DNA of 64,000 nt. Source: Desulfovibrio sp. Lineage in GTDB: Bacteria > Desulfobacterota > Desulfovibrionia > Desulfovibrionales > Desulfovibrionaceae. The stretch covers positions 62,001 through 126,000 of the forward strand of contig JACQYS010000027.1 in NCBI GenBank assembly GCA_016208105.1, given 5' to 3'. This document shows, one piece after another, positions 43,573-56,413 of the stretch (position 1 is the first letter of the stretch; the number at the start of each line of letters is the position of its first letter). The notes beneath the pieces are model-generated. The model was not told the origin of the DNA, ran no database searches, and saw only the letters and a program-made list of their open reading frames with translations. Made by a program: the position numbers and the translations under genes.

Positions 43573-44877
43573 GTGCTCAAACAACAGCTCCGCCGCCATC
43601 TTGCCCAGATAACTCCAGAACAGGACCTTGTCCGCTGGTATGATCCCCTTGATCTCCATCCGTTGCCCGATTCACTGGAGATCGTAATCGAATTTCCACA
43701 CGCTCATTTCGGGTACTGGTTTGAAACCAAGATCAAAGATCATTTTGAAAAGCAGGTCAGCCTGTTTCTGGGGCCGGGCTACGTCCTTCGCTACCGAAGC
43801 CGGGCAGGCGCCTCGCCTAACGCAGCTTCTGCGGAATTTAAAGCTGCTGTCCTTGATTTTCCTTTCGGCCACGAGTTCACCTTCGAGCAGTTCTTCACCA
43901 ATCAGAAAAACCTCTTTCCTTTGGCCACGGCCAAGGACGTGGCCAAATGCCGTGAAGTGAAGTTCAATCCTTTGATCATCCAAGGCGAGCCGGGGACCGG
44001 GAAAACACACCTGCTTCGCTGCATGGCAAACGAAATAAGCAAATACAGGGACAAGAATTTCATGTTCCTGGCCACTCTGGACGAACTCGCGGAGATGTAT
44101 GATACCGTCTCCCGTACCTCACCAGTTCCTGTGAGAACTCAACTTTCAGGATATAGTTGTTTTTTTATCGACGACCTGCACCGCTTGGAAGACTATCCCA
44201 ACCTGTCCAAAGAACTGCTGATACTGTTTAACATGTTTCAGGACACCGGCCGCCAGATGGCCTTCTCCTCGTCGATTCCATTGAACACTTGCGAAGGCAT
44301 ACCTCCTGAACTCAGGGCCAGATTGGAATGCGGCCTCATGGTGCAGCTTTCCAAGCCCGATCTCGATGTCCGCCTCAAATACGTCCAGGACCAATGCCAA
44401 AGAAAGAAAATAAGCCTTACCAAAGCGCAAATGCTCACCTTGGCTCAACGCCATCAGGAATTCAGAGGCCTGCACGGGCTTCTCAACAAGTTCAGGGCAT
44501 TTCGTGAATTACTCAAGCGGGACATTTCCGAGTCTATCTTCGAGAACATCCTGGGCAGAAGCCGCGATGATCAGACCGCAAAAACCACACCCCAGATTAT
44601 TTTCGACCAGGTAGCCAAACGTTTCAGCGTAGATGTGAAATCCATTCTGGGGAGCAAAAGAAACAAGCAGATCGTTTTGGCCAGGCAGGTTGCTATGCTT
44701 CTGTGCAGGGAGGAACTCGGCCTTTCCTATCCCGCCCTGGGTAAGCTCTTCGGAGGAAAAGACCACTCAACAGTTCTTCATTCAGTAAAAAAAATCCATA
44801 AATCACAAGTTGATAACAGCGATATGAAAATTTTGGTGAATTCGTTGCGCAAAAGCTGCCGCCAAGGAGGGACATAA
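43573..44877 (+). CDS. dnaA: chromosomal replication initiator DnaA-like ATPase
   Basis: A 434-residue AAA+ protein. Walker A GEPGTGKTH (about residue 138), Walker B CFFIDDLHR, box VII arginine in ELRARLECGL and the C-terminal DnaA signature with GKLFGGKDHSTVLHSVKKI that contacts the DnaA box. The N-terminal ~130 residues are a diverged domain I/II. Divergent in wording but complete, with all functional motifs. The start is a GTG with no strong ribosome site. A terminator follows 1 base after the stop. The neighbours dnaN, gyrB and gyrA argue for the chromosomal origin region. Confidence 0.9.
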   Translation: MLKQQLRRHLAQITPEQDLVRWYDPLDLHPLPDSLEIVIEFPHAHFGYWFETKIKDHFEKQVSLFLGPGYVLRYRSRAGASPNAASAEFKAAVLDFPFGHEFTFEQFFTNQKNLFPLATAKDVAKCREVKFNPLIIQGEPGTGKTHLLRCMANEISKYRDKNFMFLATLDELAEMYDTVSRTSPVPVRTQLSGYSCFFIDDLHRLEDYPNLSKELLILFNMFQDTGRQMAFSSSIPLNTCEGIPPELRARLECGLMVQLSKPDLDVRLKYVQDQCQRKKISLTKAQMLTLAQRHQEFRGLHGLLNKFRAFRELLKRDISESIFENILGRSRDDQTAKTTPQIIFDQVAKRFSVDVKSILGSKRNKQIVLARQVAMLLCREELGLSYPALGKLFGGKDHSTVLHSVKKIHKSQVDNSDMKILVNSLRKSCRQGGT

Positions 44878-44905
44878 GCCTTGCCCAGTGGCAGGCTGTT
44901 CTTTT
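44878..44905 (+). terminator. intrinsic terminator of dnaA
   Basis: GCC(T)TGCC pairs with GGCAGGC around CAGT and is followed by TGTTCTTTTTTG, immediately after the dnaA stop. Confidence 0.75.
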
Positions 44906-45231
44906 TTGTTTCTTTCCAAGACATAACTGAACTCTTAAATAAACAATTATTTCAATATATTACCACATTAACGAACAACTGTCGCGGCTCTACTAATACA
45001 GCTAGAAGAGAATACTTGTTTATTGACCTCTTGAAGAAAGAGACACTCACCGGCCCAAATCGGTGCCGGGTTGTTTTTCTCCAACCACCAAGAAACCGCA
45101 GGTGTGTTGGTTCCGAGAGCAAACATTTGCCTCTGGTTTTTTAGGAAGCCTGAAGAAGAGCAGCTGCAGTGACGTTCCAAATATCTATTTTATGAAACAG
45201 AACGGTGACTTTGAATATAGCTTTGTATTAA
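44906..45231. other. 326-base AT-rich intergenic region
   Basis: Separates dnaA from the binding-protein gene. It is clearly AT-rich at first (CTTAAATAAACAATTATTTCAATATATT) then mixed. Searching by eye for DnaA boxes (TTATCCACA and its reverse complement) finds none perfect here. No protein or RNA gene can be supported. It may hold the end of an unidentified element. Confidence 0.5.
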
Positions 45232-46251
45232 TTATTGAGAATTTGAAGGGAGAGATGTCATATCGTTTTGAACAATAATTTCCCCAATTGTAATTTTATT
45301 TGCAATTATTTTAATTTCTTCATTTATAGATGGTGAAACGTTGCTAATAGGAAACAATGTAAATCTAGATTTCCCTTCTCCCCAAGGCATTTGAATATAT
45401 CCACTGGTTATTCCATTTTTTATTCTCCCTATTATATCCAATAAAGGTCCTGAAAAATCGAACATGTCTGAAGTTAAATATCTATTTTTAGAGAAACTCA
45501 ATTTACTGGTATATATTGTTGTGAAATAAACGGGAAATTCATTACTATTTACAGCTTCAATTATTCCAAAGTTCCCCATGTTAACTCCAGAAAGAATTAC
45601 ATCACACCCTTCTTGAATGAAAACTTCTGCTGCTTGACGGCTGTGCATTGGATCATTGAAGTCGCCGACATTGACGTATTTAAGAGTTGCATTCTGATTA
45701 TATTCCCTGATGGCCATGAGAGCCGCATTCACTTGAGCACGTGAGAACGGTTGGGGCATTCCTCCGATGTAGCCTATGATTCCCGTTTTGGTGATCTTGG
45801 CAGCCAATGCTCCAAGAACATAAAATCCTTTGTGGTATTCACGCCCAAGGACGTGGATGTTTCCGCATTGGCTTGAAATGGGTTCTTCCGCTTCGGCGAT
45901 GAAGGCCACATCCGGAAATTCCGCACACATGCCGAGTATGGCCTCGAGATATTGCCCCCCATGTCCCCATATTACGGAACATCCGTCAGCTATGAGTTCG
46001 CGTATTGCTCGCGGGGCGTCCCAGGGGGATATGCGTTGGCGGTAGCACGTGGTGACACCATATTCTTCTTGGGCTCGAATCATGGCCGCGTGACCGAGCT
46101 CATTGAAGTCCTTATCGACCACGACCCCTGGAAACAGAACACCCATACGCAAAGGCTGTTGGGTTTCAGCCAGCGCTGTGCAGGGGCACAAGGCGAGCAT
46201 GGTCCAGATAAAGGTGATTTGGCTTATGCGAAGAAACGTCATTGAAATCAT
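45232..46251 (-). CDS. BMP-family periplasmic binding protein
   Basis: A 339-residue exported protein: signal peptide at residues 10-28 (FIWTMLALCPCTALA), then the basic membrane protein/PnrA fold (LRMGVLFPG, KDFNELGHAAMIRAQEEYGV, VIWGHGGQYLEAILGM and SGVNMGNFGIIEAVN). Such proteins bind nucleosides or related ligands, normally for ABC importers, but no permease or ATPase is present. Its ATG overlaps the stop of the histidine kinase (ATGA), so both are made together and the protein probably presents a ligand to the kinase. The DNA is much more AT-rich than the neighbours. Confidence 0.88.
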   Translation of the reverse strand: MISMTFLRISQITFIWTMLALCPCTALAETQQPLRMGVLFPGVVVDKDFNELGHAAMIRAQEEYGVTTCYRQRISPWDAPRAIRELIADGCSVIWGHGGQYLEAILGMCAEFPDVAFIAEAEEPISSQCGNIHVLGREYHKGFYVLGALAAKITKTGIIGYIGGMPQPFSRAQVNAALMAIREYNQNATLKYVNVGDFNDPMHSRQAAEVFIQEGCDVILSGVNMGNFGIIEAVNSNEFPVYFTTIYTSKLSFSKNRYLTSDMFDFSGPLLDIIGRIKNGITSGYIQMPWGEGKSRFTLFPISNVSPSINEEIKIIANKITIGEIIVQNDMTSLPSNSQ

Positions 46252-48725
46252 GCCTCACGTCTGTCTTGCGTGTAGGGAAGCTTGATTATGAACGTGGTTC
46301 CACTGCCCAGCTCAGATTCAACGGTGATGGTGCCAGCATGATTATTGGTGATGATAAAGAAGGAAACGGAAAGGCCGAGACCGGTTCCTTCCCCGGGAGG
46401 TTTGGTGCTGAAAAATGGTTCGAACACCTTGCGGCGAGTTGTTTCTTCCATACCAGGCCCGTTGTCCTCGATTTCTATCCTGGCGAATTCGCCATCGTTG
46501 CGGGTTCGCAGTGTGATCTTCGGGGATAATACCTTTGAAACAGACATGGCTTGAGCCGCGTTTCGTAGAATGTTCATAAAAACTTGCTCTATCTGAGTGG
46601 GAGAGCACTGAACCAGAGGCAGTGCCGGGTCGCTATCCCAAAGTATATCTATCTGTTTGAAATCGTATTTTTTCTTCAGGTCATAATCTTTCGAGCACAG
46701 CTCGACTGCTTTCTCCATCAGATCCGTCATATTCACGAAACCCATGGAAGCATCGGTCTTTCTGCTGAACTCCAGCATATTGGCAACGATTTTCGCGGCA
46801 CGCTCAGCAGATTGGCGAATGCCTTCCAGCATGACTGGTATGTCTCGTTTTACCAAAAAGGACTGAATATTATCGAGAGGACATCCGGCTTCTTCGGCGG
46901 CTTCAGTGTTGGCCGCAACATTTGCGTTCAGACGTCTGATGATGACCTGTACACTCTGGAGTATTCCTCCCAGCGGGTTGTTGATCTCATGGGCCATACC
47001 TGCGGCAAGGCCACCTACAGACATGACTTTTTCAGTCTGGATCATCATCTCTTCCATTCGAACCCGTTCAGTCACGTCGTCTAAACGGATGACCGCTCCT
47101 TTTACACCATTGCTTATAAGAGGATAAGCCAGCATATCCACTTGCAGCAGTTTATCTTTGAAAGATAATGCCATTTTATTACGTACCAGCGGTGTTCCAT
47201 TCATCAGGGAATCCCAACTGGTCCCAATCCGTTCGGCTACGGTTGGGAGAGCTTCTGACAATTGTTTTCCAATCACCAGTGAGGCGTTAATTCCCGTAGC
47301 TTCTTCCGCCGTGGTGTTCCAATGGGTTATTACCATGTCGGTATTGACCCCGATGACTACGGACGGCATGGAGTCGATTATTCCCTGGAATGCATTTCTG
47401 GCACTCACCAACTCGATTTCGGTAAGACGCCTCACCTCGACTTCATCTTCTAGCTGCCTGGACTTTCCCTGTATCTCCCGGCTCATCTGATTGGCCGATT
47501 CGGCCAGGCTCTTTAACTCCACAACATGTAAACTGTCGTAATTTATTGGGGTAATATGTTTTGGTGCATCACGGAAAAAAGATAGAAAAACAGCGAACTC
47601 TTTACGAAGCCTTCGCGAGACGAAAGTGCTTGCTGTCAATACTGCCAGGGCAGCTACCGCCAAAGAGCCAAGAATCAGTCCTATCTGTCGAACCATAGTG
47701 GCCCGTAGTGAATCCTTATGCTGGAAGACCACCTCGGTCATTCTGTCTAATGGAACCGTTGCCACCAGTATCCATCCCCAGCCTGGGACTGTGCGCGCAT
47801 AAAACAGGTTTGTGACCGCAGCTTCCGACTTGCTCTTCGGAAGTTCCAAATACCCGAATCCACCCTCGGCTTTCAGGCCTTCCGAGAGGATGTCGTGAAC
47901 GACCATTCGGCCGTTGCTGTCTTGAAGTTCCAGTATGTTCTCACCCTGGGCGTACACACCTGAGGGATCGAAAAGAACAGTTCCGCCGAAATCAAGAATA
48001 CGAATGACACTGGACTCCGCGTTCTTAAAGAGGCTGAGCCTGCGTTTTATGCTTTCTTGAACGCTCAGTTCGACGTCGTCGAGATACTCGCCTGTACCAA
48101 TTATCCAACCAAAAGGAGGGAATAATTTTAAATATGATATTTTTGGAAGGGCAATGCTTTGACCAGGTCTATTCCAATAATACGTATCGAATCCTTCACC
48201 GGCGGTAGTTCCAATTCTAATGAAACTTTGAATTATTTTTTTTCCTGATAAATCTGAAAGATCGAAATCGTTTTTTCCTATCATGCCAGGTCTGAAACGG
48301 TTCATAACAAGGATATAGTTAACGTCATGGATCCAATAATAACCTCTGCCATCATAAAAACTAACTGAATTAAGCGAATCAATAATAATTTTTTTAATAC
48401 TAGATTCTGGAAGTGTGTTTTTATTATTGTAATAAATTACAGAAGCAATATCATACGCTTCTAATGTTTTTTGCTTAAGGTCATTCTTAATATCATTTGT
48501 TATCTTTGATCTTTCGTACCTAATAAGATCAGTGGCATGATCCATTTCATTTGTTAAAATATCCTGCTGCCTACGTACATATTCCTGTTCGTATGCGGCA
48601 GTGTTGTTCTTAAACTCGCTGTATTGCGTATATATGACGATTACAGAAATCGCGGAGCTGACGGCTAGTGTAATGAACAGTGCACTTGCTCTGAAAAGCT
48701 TAGAAATACTATACATTCTAGCCAT
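46248..48725 (-). CDS. double-Cache, PAS sensor histidine kinase
   Basis: An 825-residue inner-membrane sensor kinase. After an N-terminal membrane segment comes a long periplasmic region with two Cache modules: the first ends with the YYWIHDVNYILVMN, GFDTYYWNRPGQSIALPKISYLKLFPPFGWIIGTGEYLD pattern, the second with VPGWGWILVATVP. A second membrane helix, a coiled stretch, a PAS domain (MPSVVIGVNTDMVITHWN), a HisKA domain (AAGMAHEINNPLGG) and a HATPase domain (NILRNAAQAM, GPGMEE, GEGTGLGLSVS) follow. The ATG is chosen by GAAAGGACCACC upstream; in-frame ATGs lie up to 41 codons further upstream. No response regulator is adjacent. Confidence 0.9.
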   Translation of the reverse strand: MARMYSISKLFRASALFITLAVSSAISVIVIYTQYSEFKNNTAAYEQEYVRRQQDILTNEMDHATDLIRYERSKITNDIKNDLKQKTLEAYDIASVIYYNNKNTLPESSIKKIIIDSLNSVSFYDGRGYYWIHDVNYILVMNRFRPGMIGKNDFDLSDLSGKKIIQSFIRIGTTAGEGFDTYYWNRPGQSIALPKISYLKLFPPFGWIIGTGEYLDDVELSVQESIKRRLSLFKNAESSVIRILDFGGTVLFDPSGVYAQGENILELQDSNGRMVVHDILSEGLKAEGGFGYLELPKSKSEAAVTNLFYARTVPGWGWILVATVPLDRMTEVVFQHKDSLRATMVRQIGLILGSLAVAALAVLTASTFVSRRLRKEFAVFLSFFRDAPKHITPINYDSLHVVELKSLAESANQMSREIQGKSRQLEDEVEVRRLTEIELVSARNAFQGIIDSMPSVVIGVNTDMVITHWNTTAEEATGINASLVIGKQLSEALPTVAERIGTSWDSLMNGTPLVRNKMALSFKDKLLQVDMLAYPLISNGVKGAVIRLDDVTERVRMEEMMIQTEKVMSVGGLAAGMAHEINNPLGGILQSVQVIIRRLNANVAANTEAAEEAGCPLDNIQSFLVKRDIPVMLEGIRQSAERAAKIVANMLEFSRKTDASMGFVNMTDLMEKAVELCSKDYDLKKKYDFKQIDILWDSDPALPLVQCSPTQIEQVFMNILRNAAQAMSVSKVLSPKITLRTRNDGEFARIEIEDNGPGMEETTRRKVFEPFFSTKPPGEGTGLGLSVSFFIITNNHAGTITVESELGSGTTFIIKLPYTQDRREA

Positions 48726-49131
48726 TGGTGGTCCTTTCTGTTCTCCTGCTGAGAAAGGGGCACGCTTGCACAACCGGAGTTCTTTGTAGAAAATCCGGAA
48801 AATTTGACCGTGTATAATTCTTTTGGACGTTGCTGTAAGTGAGGTCAACTAAAGATTTTGATTTCTTCCGAGTATTCTCCCCTTTTTCTTGGCCGTGGAC
48901 TTCATACTCGGCTAAGGCAACACGTATTTGGCGGGCTTGCTTCTAAAATGAGGTTTGCGTGAGGATGGTTCATGGTGCCCGCACTGGCGGACAACACGGC
49001 CATAAACCCTTGCCAGACCTAGCTTACCGGGGCCTTGCCCTTTGCGTTTTTTTCCGTATAGTCCCTTCGCCACGCTGGCTTCAAATCATCCCCGACCATC
49101 GATGCCATACCTGCTCAAGGAGACGACCCCC
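48726..49131. other. 406-base region between the Cache kinase and dnaN
   Basis: Divergent promoter region. The kinase side is AT-rich, the dnaN side more balanced. I see no RNA gene and no perfect DnaA box. A possible promoter for dnaN is listed separately at 49035. Confidence 0.5.
49035..49062 (+). promoter_or_regulatory. possible sigma-70-type promoter of dnaN
   Basis: TTGCCC, a 16-base spacer and TATAGT lie 70 bases upstream of the dnaN start. The -10 box is good, the -35 weak, so this is suggestive only. Confidence 0.3.
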
Positions 49132-52679
<3,548 letters not shown>

Positions 52680-52874
52680 GGTGAACACATACTCGGCCTT
52701 ACGCGCGGCCATGAGGAGAGAACTCTCTTCCTGTTTCTAGTGTGGCTCAAACGCGCATTGAGTCGAATTTGTTCAAGGCATTGTTTTGATTCAATACTGC
52801 CGGAAACCAGAGCTTGCTCCTGGTACCGTGACGGGTAAACCGGCGCATAGTAACGCTGAACTGCGAGGCATCAC
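52680..52874. other. 195-base gap between gyrB and gyrA
   Basis: No gene, hairpin plus T-run or clear promoter is recognisable. It breaks the usual tight gyrB-gyrA linkage, so gyrA may have its own promoter here. Confidence 0.4.
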
Positions 52875-55313
52875 GTGCTCGACCAGATAACCATCGAAGA
52901 AGAACTTCAAAAGTCTTACCTGGAATATTCTCTTTCCGTCATCGTGGGCCGGGCCATACCCGACGTTCGCGATGGTTTGAAACCAGTGCACAGGCGCGTT
53001 CTCTTCGCCATGCACGAGCTCTCCAACTCGTTCAACAGGCCCTATAAGAAGTCCGCTCGCATCGTCGGTGACGTCATCGGTAAATACCACCCCCATGGTG
53101 ACCAGTCCGTGTACGATGCCCTGGTTCGCATGGCCCAGGAATTTTCCATGCGCGACCCTCTGGTTGATGGCCAGGGCAACTTCGGTTCTATCGACGGCGA
53201 TGCTGCTGCAGCCATGCGTTACACCGAAGTTCGCATGTCGCGTCTTACCAGCGAGTTTCTGGCTGATATCGACAAGGAGACAGTCGATTTTCGGGCGAAC
53301 TACGACAACTCCCTGGAAGAACCCTCTGTACTCCCGACCAAGGTTCCCAACCTCTTGCTTAACGGCAGCTCAGGCATTGCGGTTGGCATGGCCACCAACA
53401 TTCCTCCACATAATCTTGGGGAACTGTGCGACGCCCTGCTGACCATACTTGATAATCACGAGTGCTCAATTGATGAGGTTATCGCTTGTGTTCCTGGTCC
53501 AGACTTTCCGACTTACGGCGCGATCTTTGGCGGTCAGGGCCTCATCGACGCCTACCGGACCGGCCGTGGCTCTATCAAGATGCGCGGCAGAGTGGAAATC
53601 GAGGAACACAAGAAGAACCAGGAATTGGTCGTCATCCGCGAGATTCCCTACGCGGTGAACAAATCCACCCTGGTGGAGAAAATCGCCCAGCTTATAATTG
53701 AAAAGAAAATCGACGGTGTATCCGATCTTCGTGACGAATCCGACCGCAAGGGCATCCGCATCGTGCTTGAACTCAAGCGCGGCACTATTCCGGATATTGT
53801 CATCAACAGCCTGTATAAATTCACTCCTCTCGAGACCTCTTTTGGCATCAACATGCTCGTTGTTGCCGGAAACAGGCCAGCGCTTCTCAACCTGAAGCAG
53901 ATACTCGAATTCTTCTTGGACCACCGCAAAGAAGTGATTCTTAGGCGCTCCCGCTTTGATCTACGCAAATCCGAGGAACGTGCGCATATTCTTGAAGGGC
54001 TGCGAATTGCCCTGGACAACATCGACGAAGTGGTCAGTTTGATTCGCGCATCCAAGAATGCCCTCGAGGCCAAGGAACGGCTCATGGAGCGTTTCAGCCT
54101 TTCCGAGCGTCAATCCCAAGCTATCTTGGATATGCGGCTCCAGCGCCTGACCAATCTGGAACGGGAGAAGCTGCTTGAAGAATATGCCGAGCTTATTAAA
54201 TTCATCGAGTACCTCCGCTCCATTTTGGAAAACGACGAGGTCTTGCGTGGCGTCATCCGCGACGAACTCAAGGAACTGAAAGAGAAGTTCGCCACTCCCA
54301 GGCGTACGCAGATTCTTGAGAGTCTAGAAGGCATAGACATCGAGGATCTTATTCCTGACGAGAACGTTGTCATCACGCTTTCCCGTCGCGGTTACATCAA
54401 GCGCACTCCTCTTGATACCTACCAGCAACAGCGGCGCGGCGGAAAAGGCATAGCTGGCGTTCACACCTCAGCGGAAGACTTTATCCAGAGCTTCTGCACT
54501 ACCACCAACCACCAGCATCTGTTGCTCTTCACGAACCTCGGCAAGATGCACCAGCTCAAGGTTCATCAGATCCCAGAAGGGTCTCGAACAGCCAAGGGCA
54601 TGCATATCGCCAACCTCCTGCCCATGGACAAGGAGGAGTTCATCGCTACTGCCCTTACCATCCGAGAGTTCACTCCCGACAGGTATTTCCTGTTCGTCAC
54701 CCGTAAGGGCATGGTGAAGCGCACTGCCATCGACCTTTATAAAAATGTCCGCGTGGGCGGCATTCGGGCTGTGAACTTAAATGACGGTGACGAACTCCTG
54801 GACGTGAAGGAAGTTCCCATTAATGCCGAGATCCTCCTTGCCACTGAATACGGACAGAGCATTCGCTTCAGTGTGAGCGATGTCCGCCCCATGGGTCGCA
54901 GCGCGGCTGGGGTGAAAGGCATCGCCCTTGTTGGCAAAGATCGTGTTTCGTCTGGTGTCGTTTTTGGCGATCCTGAACGGACTCAGGTGCTGACCGTGTC
55001 CGCCAATGGATTTGGCAAGCGTACCGATGTAGACCACTACCGGTTGCAAACCCGTGGTGGAAAAGGCGTCATCAACATGAAGGTGACCCAAAAGACCGGT
55101 CACGTTATTGGGGCCACTTCAGTTTGCGAAACAGACGACATTTTGCTTCTCACCTCTGCCAACAAGATTATCCGAACCCCTGTTGCCCAAGTCAGAAATG
55201 TCGGTCGTGCAGCCCAGGGTGTAACGTTGGTCGACATGGCGGACGGGGTGTTGGTCATGGGCTTCGATGTTGTGGAAAGCGGTCTTTCAGAACCATCTGG
55301 AGACGAGTCTTAA
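52875..55313 (+). CDS. gyrA: DNA gyrase subunit A
   Basis: Breakage-reunion subunit of gyrase. The 812-residue protein has the catalytic tyrosine near residue 116 in [11 protein letters not shown] and the GyrA-box [12 protein letters not shown] of the wrapping domain, six beta-pinwheel blades to the C-terminus. In the quinolone region the sequence reads [17 protein letters not shown]: the position that is Ser83 in E. coli is Gln, and the Asp at 87 is kept. The start is GTG with GAGG upstream. Standard length. Confidence 0.98.
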   Translation: MLDQITIEEELQKSYLEYSLSVIVGRAIPDVRDGLKPVHRRVLFAMHELSNSFNRPYKKSARIVGDVIGKYHPHGDQSVYDALVRMAQEFSMRDPLVDGQGNFGSIDGDAAAAMRYTEVRMSRLTSEFLADIDKETVDFRANYDNSLEEPSVLPTKVPNLLLNGSSGIAVGMATNIPPHNLGELCDALLTILDNHECSIDEVIACVPGPDFPTYGAIFGGQGLIDAYRTGRGSIKMRGRVEIEEHKKNQELVVIREIPYAVNKSTLVEKIAQLIIEKKIDGVSDLRDESDRKGIRIVLELKRGTIPDIVINSLYKFTPLETSFGINMLVVAGNRPALLNLKQILEFFLDHRKEVILRRSRFDLRKSEERAHILEGLRIALDNIDEVVSLIRASKNALEAKERLMERFSLSERQSQAILDMRLQRLTNLEREKLLEEYAELIKFIEYLRSILENDEVLRGVIRDELKELKEKFATPRRTQILESLEGIDIEDLIPDENVVITLSRRGYIKRTPLDTYQQQRRGGKGIAGVHTSAEDFIQSFCTTTNHQHLLLFTNLGKMHQLKVHQIPEGSRTAKGMHIANLLPMDKEEFIATALTIREFTPDRYFLFVTRKGMVKRTAIDLYKNVRVGGIRAVNLNDGDELLDVKEVPINAEILLATEYGQSIRFSVSDVRPMGRSAAGVKGIALVGKDRVSSGVVFGDPERTQVLTVSANGFGKRTDVDHYRLQTRGGKGVINMKVTQKTGHVIGATSVCETDDILLLTSANKIIRTPVAQVRNVGRAAQGVTLVDMADGVLVMGFDVVESGLSEPSGDES

Positions 55314-55353
55314 AAACGTCCGTTCTGCGCTCTTCTGATAAGGAAGACGGCCC

Positions 55354-55731
55354 ATGGCATGGAAAATCCTTCTTCTTTCTTTAGCAGGCGCGCTAGGCAC
55401 TTTGGCGCGGTACTGGCTTTCTGGAGCGGTACAGAGGACGTTAGGAATCGATTTTCCCTGGGGTACCTGGGCGGTTAACGTCTTCGGTTGTCTTCTCTTT
55501 GGTCTTGTCTGGGTTTTTAGTGAAGAACGGTTTCTCTTATCAGGTCAAACCCGGCTCATAATCCTAGTTGGTTTCATGGGCGCCTTTACTACTTTCTCCA
55601 CGTACATTTTCGAGTCGTCCCAATTGGCTCTTGATGGTCAGTGGCTTTATGTTGCTGCGAATCTCATTGGTCAAAACATTGCCGGGTTTGCTGCCCTTTT
55701 CTTAGGCATTCTCATTGGGAGGACTATTTGA
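55354..55731 (+). CDS. crcB: fluoride channel FluC (CrcB family)
   Basis: A 125-residue four-helix membrane protein that exports fluoride as a dual-topology dimer. Family motifs present: GALGTLARYWLSG at the start, WGTWAVNVFGCLLFGL with the conserved Asn, GFMGAFTTFSTYIFE, and LIGQNIAGFAALFLG. It overlaps no gene upstream; I looked for a fluoride riboswitch in the 40 bases before it and do not see one. It is followed at once by a DUF190 gene. Confidence 0.93.
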   Translation: MAWKILLLSLAGALGTLARYWLSGAVQRTLGIDFPWGTWAVNVFGCLLFGLVWVFSEERFLLSGQTRLIILVGFMGAFTTFSTYIFESSQLALDGQWLYVAANLIGQNIAGFAALFLGILIGRTI

Positions 55732-55732
55732 C

Positions 55733-56059
55733 ATGAATTGGTGCACTTTAGACCGATTACGTATTTATACCGGCGAGTTTGATCGCTTTGAGCGATCACC
55801 TGTTTTTGAGCACATAGTCAAGGCCGCCCATGATCATGGCCTAGCCGGGGCTACGGTTTTACGGGGCATGATGGGGTTTGGCGGGCACAGCGAAATCCAT
55901 ACTGCTAAAATTCTCCGACTTTCCGAAGACTTACCCATAATCATTGAAATCATTGATACCGCAGCAAAGATTGATCTTTTCATTCCAGCAATACAGCACG
56001 TACTTTCCCAAGGCCTTATGACTCGCGAATCCGTTTCAGCTTTGTCTTTCAACAAGTAA
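55733..56059 (+). CDS. DUF190 family protein
   Basis: A 108-residue soluble ferredoxin-like-fold protein of the DUF190 family, which often travels with FluC/CrcB. Visible pattern: LRIYTGEFDRFERSPVFEHIVKAAHDHGLAGATVLRGMMGFGGHSEIHTAKIL, ending with a PIIIEIIDTAAKIDLFIPAI helix. The ATG sits one base after the crcB stop, with GGGAGGACTATTTG upstream. It is thought to modulate or sense something linked to fluoride, but that is not established; the pairing supports a link. Confidence 0.9.
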   Translation: MNWCTLDRLRIYTGEFDRFERSPVFEHIVKAAHDHGLAGATVLRGMMGFGGHSEIHTAKILRLSEDLPIIIEIIDTAAKIDLFIPAIQHVLSQGLMTRESVSALSFNK

Positions 56060-56081
56060 GTTAGAATTCTTTTTAGCTTTG

Positions 56082-56360
56082 TTATCCCCTTGGTGAATGA
56101 TTATGGAAAACGATCTTCATGCCAAGAATAGAGGCCGTCAGGGTTAGGCTTGCGATGTTTGCAGCTATTACTGCGATTGATCCGATTAAGAAACCATACA
56201 CGATCCAAAGCGTTATTCCAGTGCACAAGAAAACGTACATCCGCAGTGAAATGTCTTTCACGGATCTGGTTCTATACGTTTTAACCACTTGAGGGATGAA
56301 AGCGCTGGTGGTCATGCATCCAGCGATCAGGCCGAGGCTCTCGATGCTTAACCAATTCAT
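56082..56360 (-). CDS. SemiSWEET family sugar transporter
   Basis: A 92-residue membrane protein with one triple-helix (PQ-loop/MtN3) repeat that dimerises to move small sugars. The sequence opens with ESLGLIAGCMTTSAFIPQVVKTYRTRSVKDIS (PQ motif) and then LWIVYGFLIGSIAVIAANIASLTLT. I start at the ATG of MNWLSIESLG; the frame extends a further 22 codons upstream but its ribosome site is worse. Convergent with the DUF190 gene and divergent from coaBC. Confidence 0.88.
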   Translation of the reverse strand: MNWLSIESLGLIAGCMTTSAFIPQVVKTYRTRSVKDISLRMYVFLCTGITLWIVYGFLIGSIAVIAANIASLTLTASILGMKIVFHNHSPRG

Positions 56361-56413
56361 TTTATATTTTCCCACCCTTTGACAGCAGCGCTTACCTCGC
56401 GCATGATTGACCC

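Noticed and set aside
44906-45231. oriC directly after dnaA
   Set aside because: AT-rich and well placed, but no perfect or convincing DnaA boxes were found; only near-matches with three or more mismatches.
55314-55353. fluoride riboswitch upstream of crcB
   Set aside because: Only 40 bases are available and the aptamer elements (GGxGATGG and CTGATGGCC-type segments with the pseudoknot) are not there.
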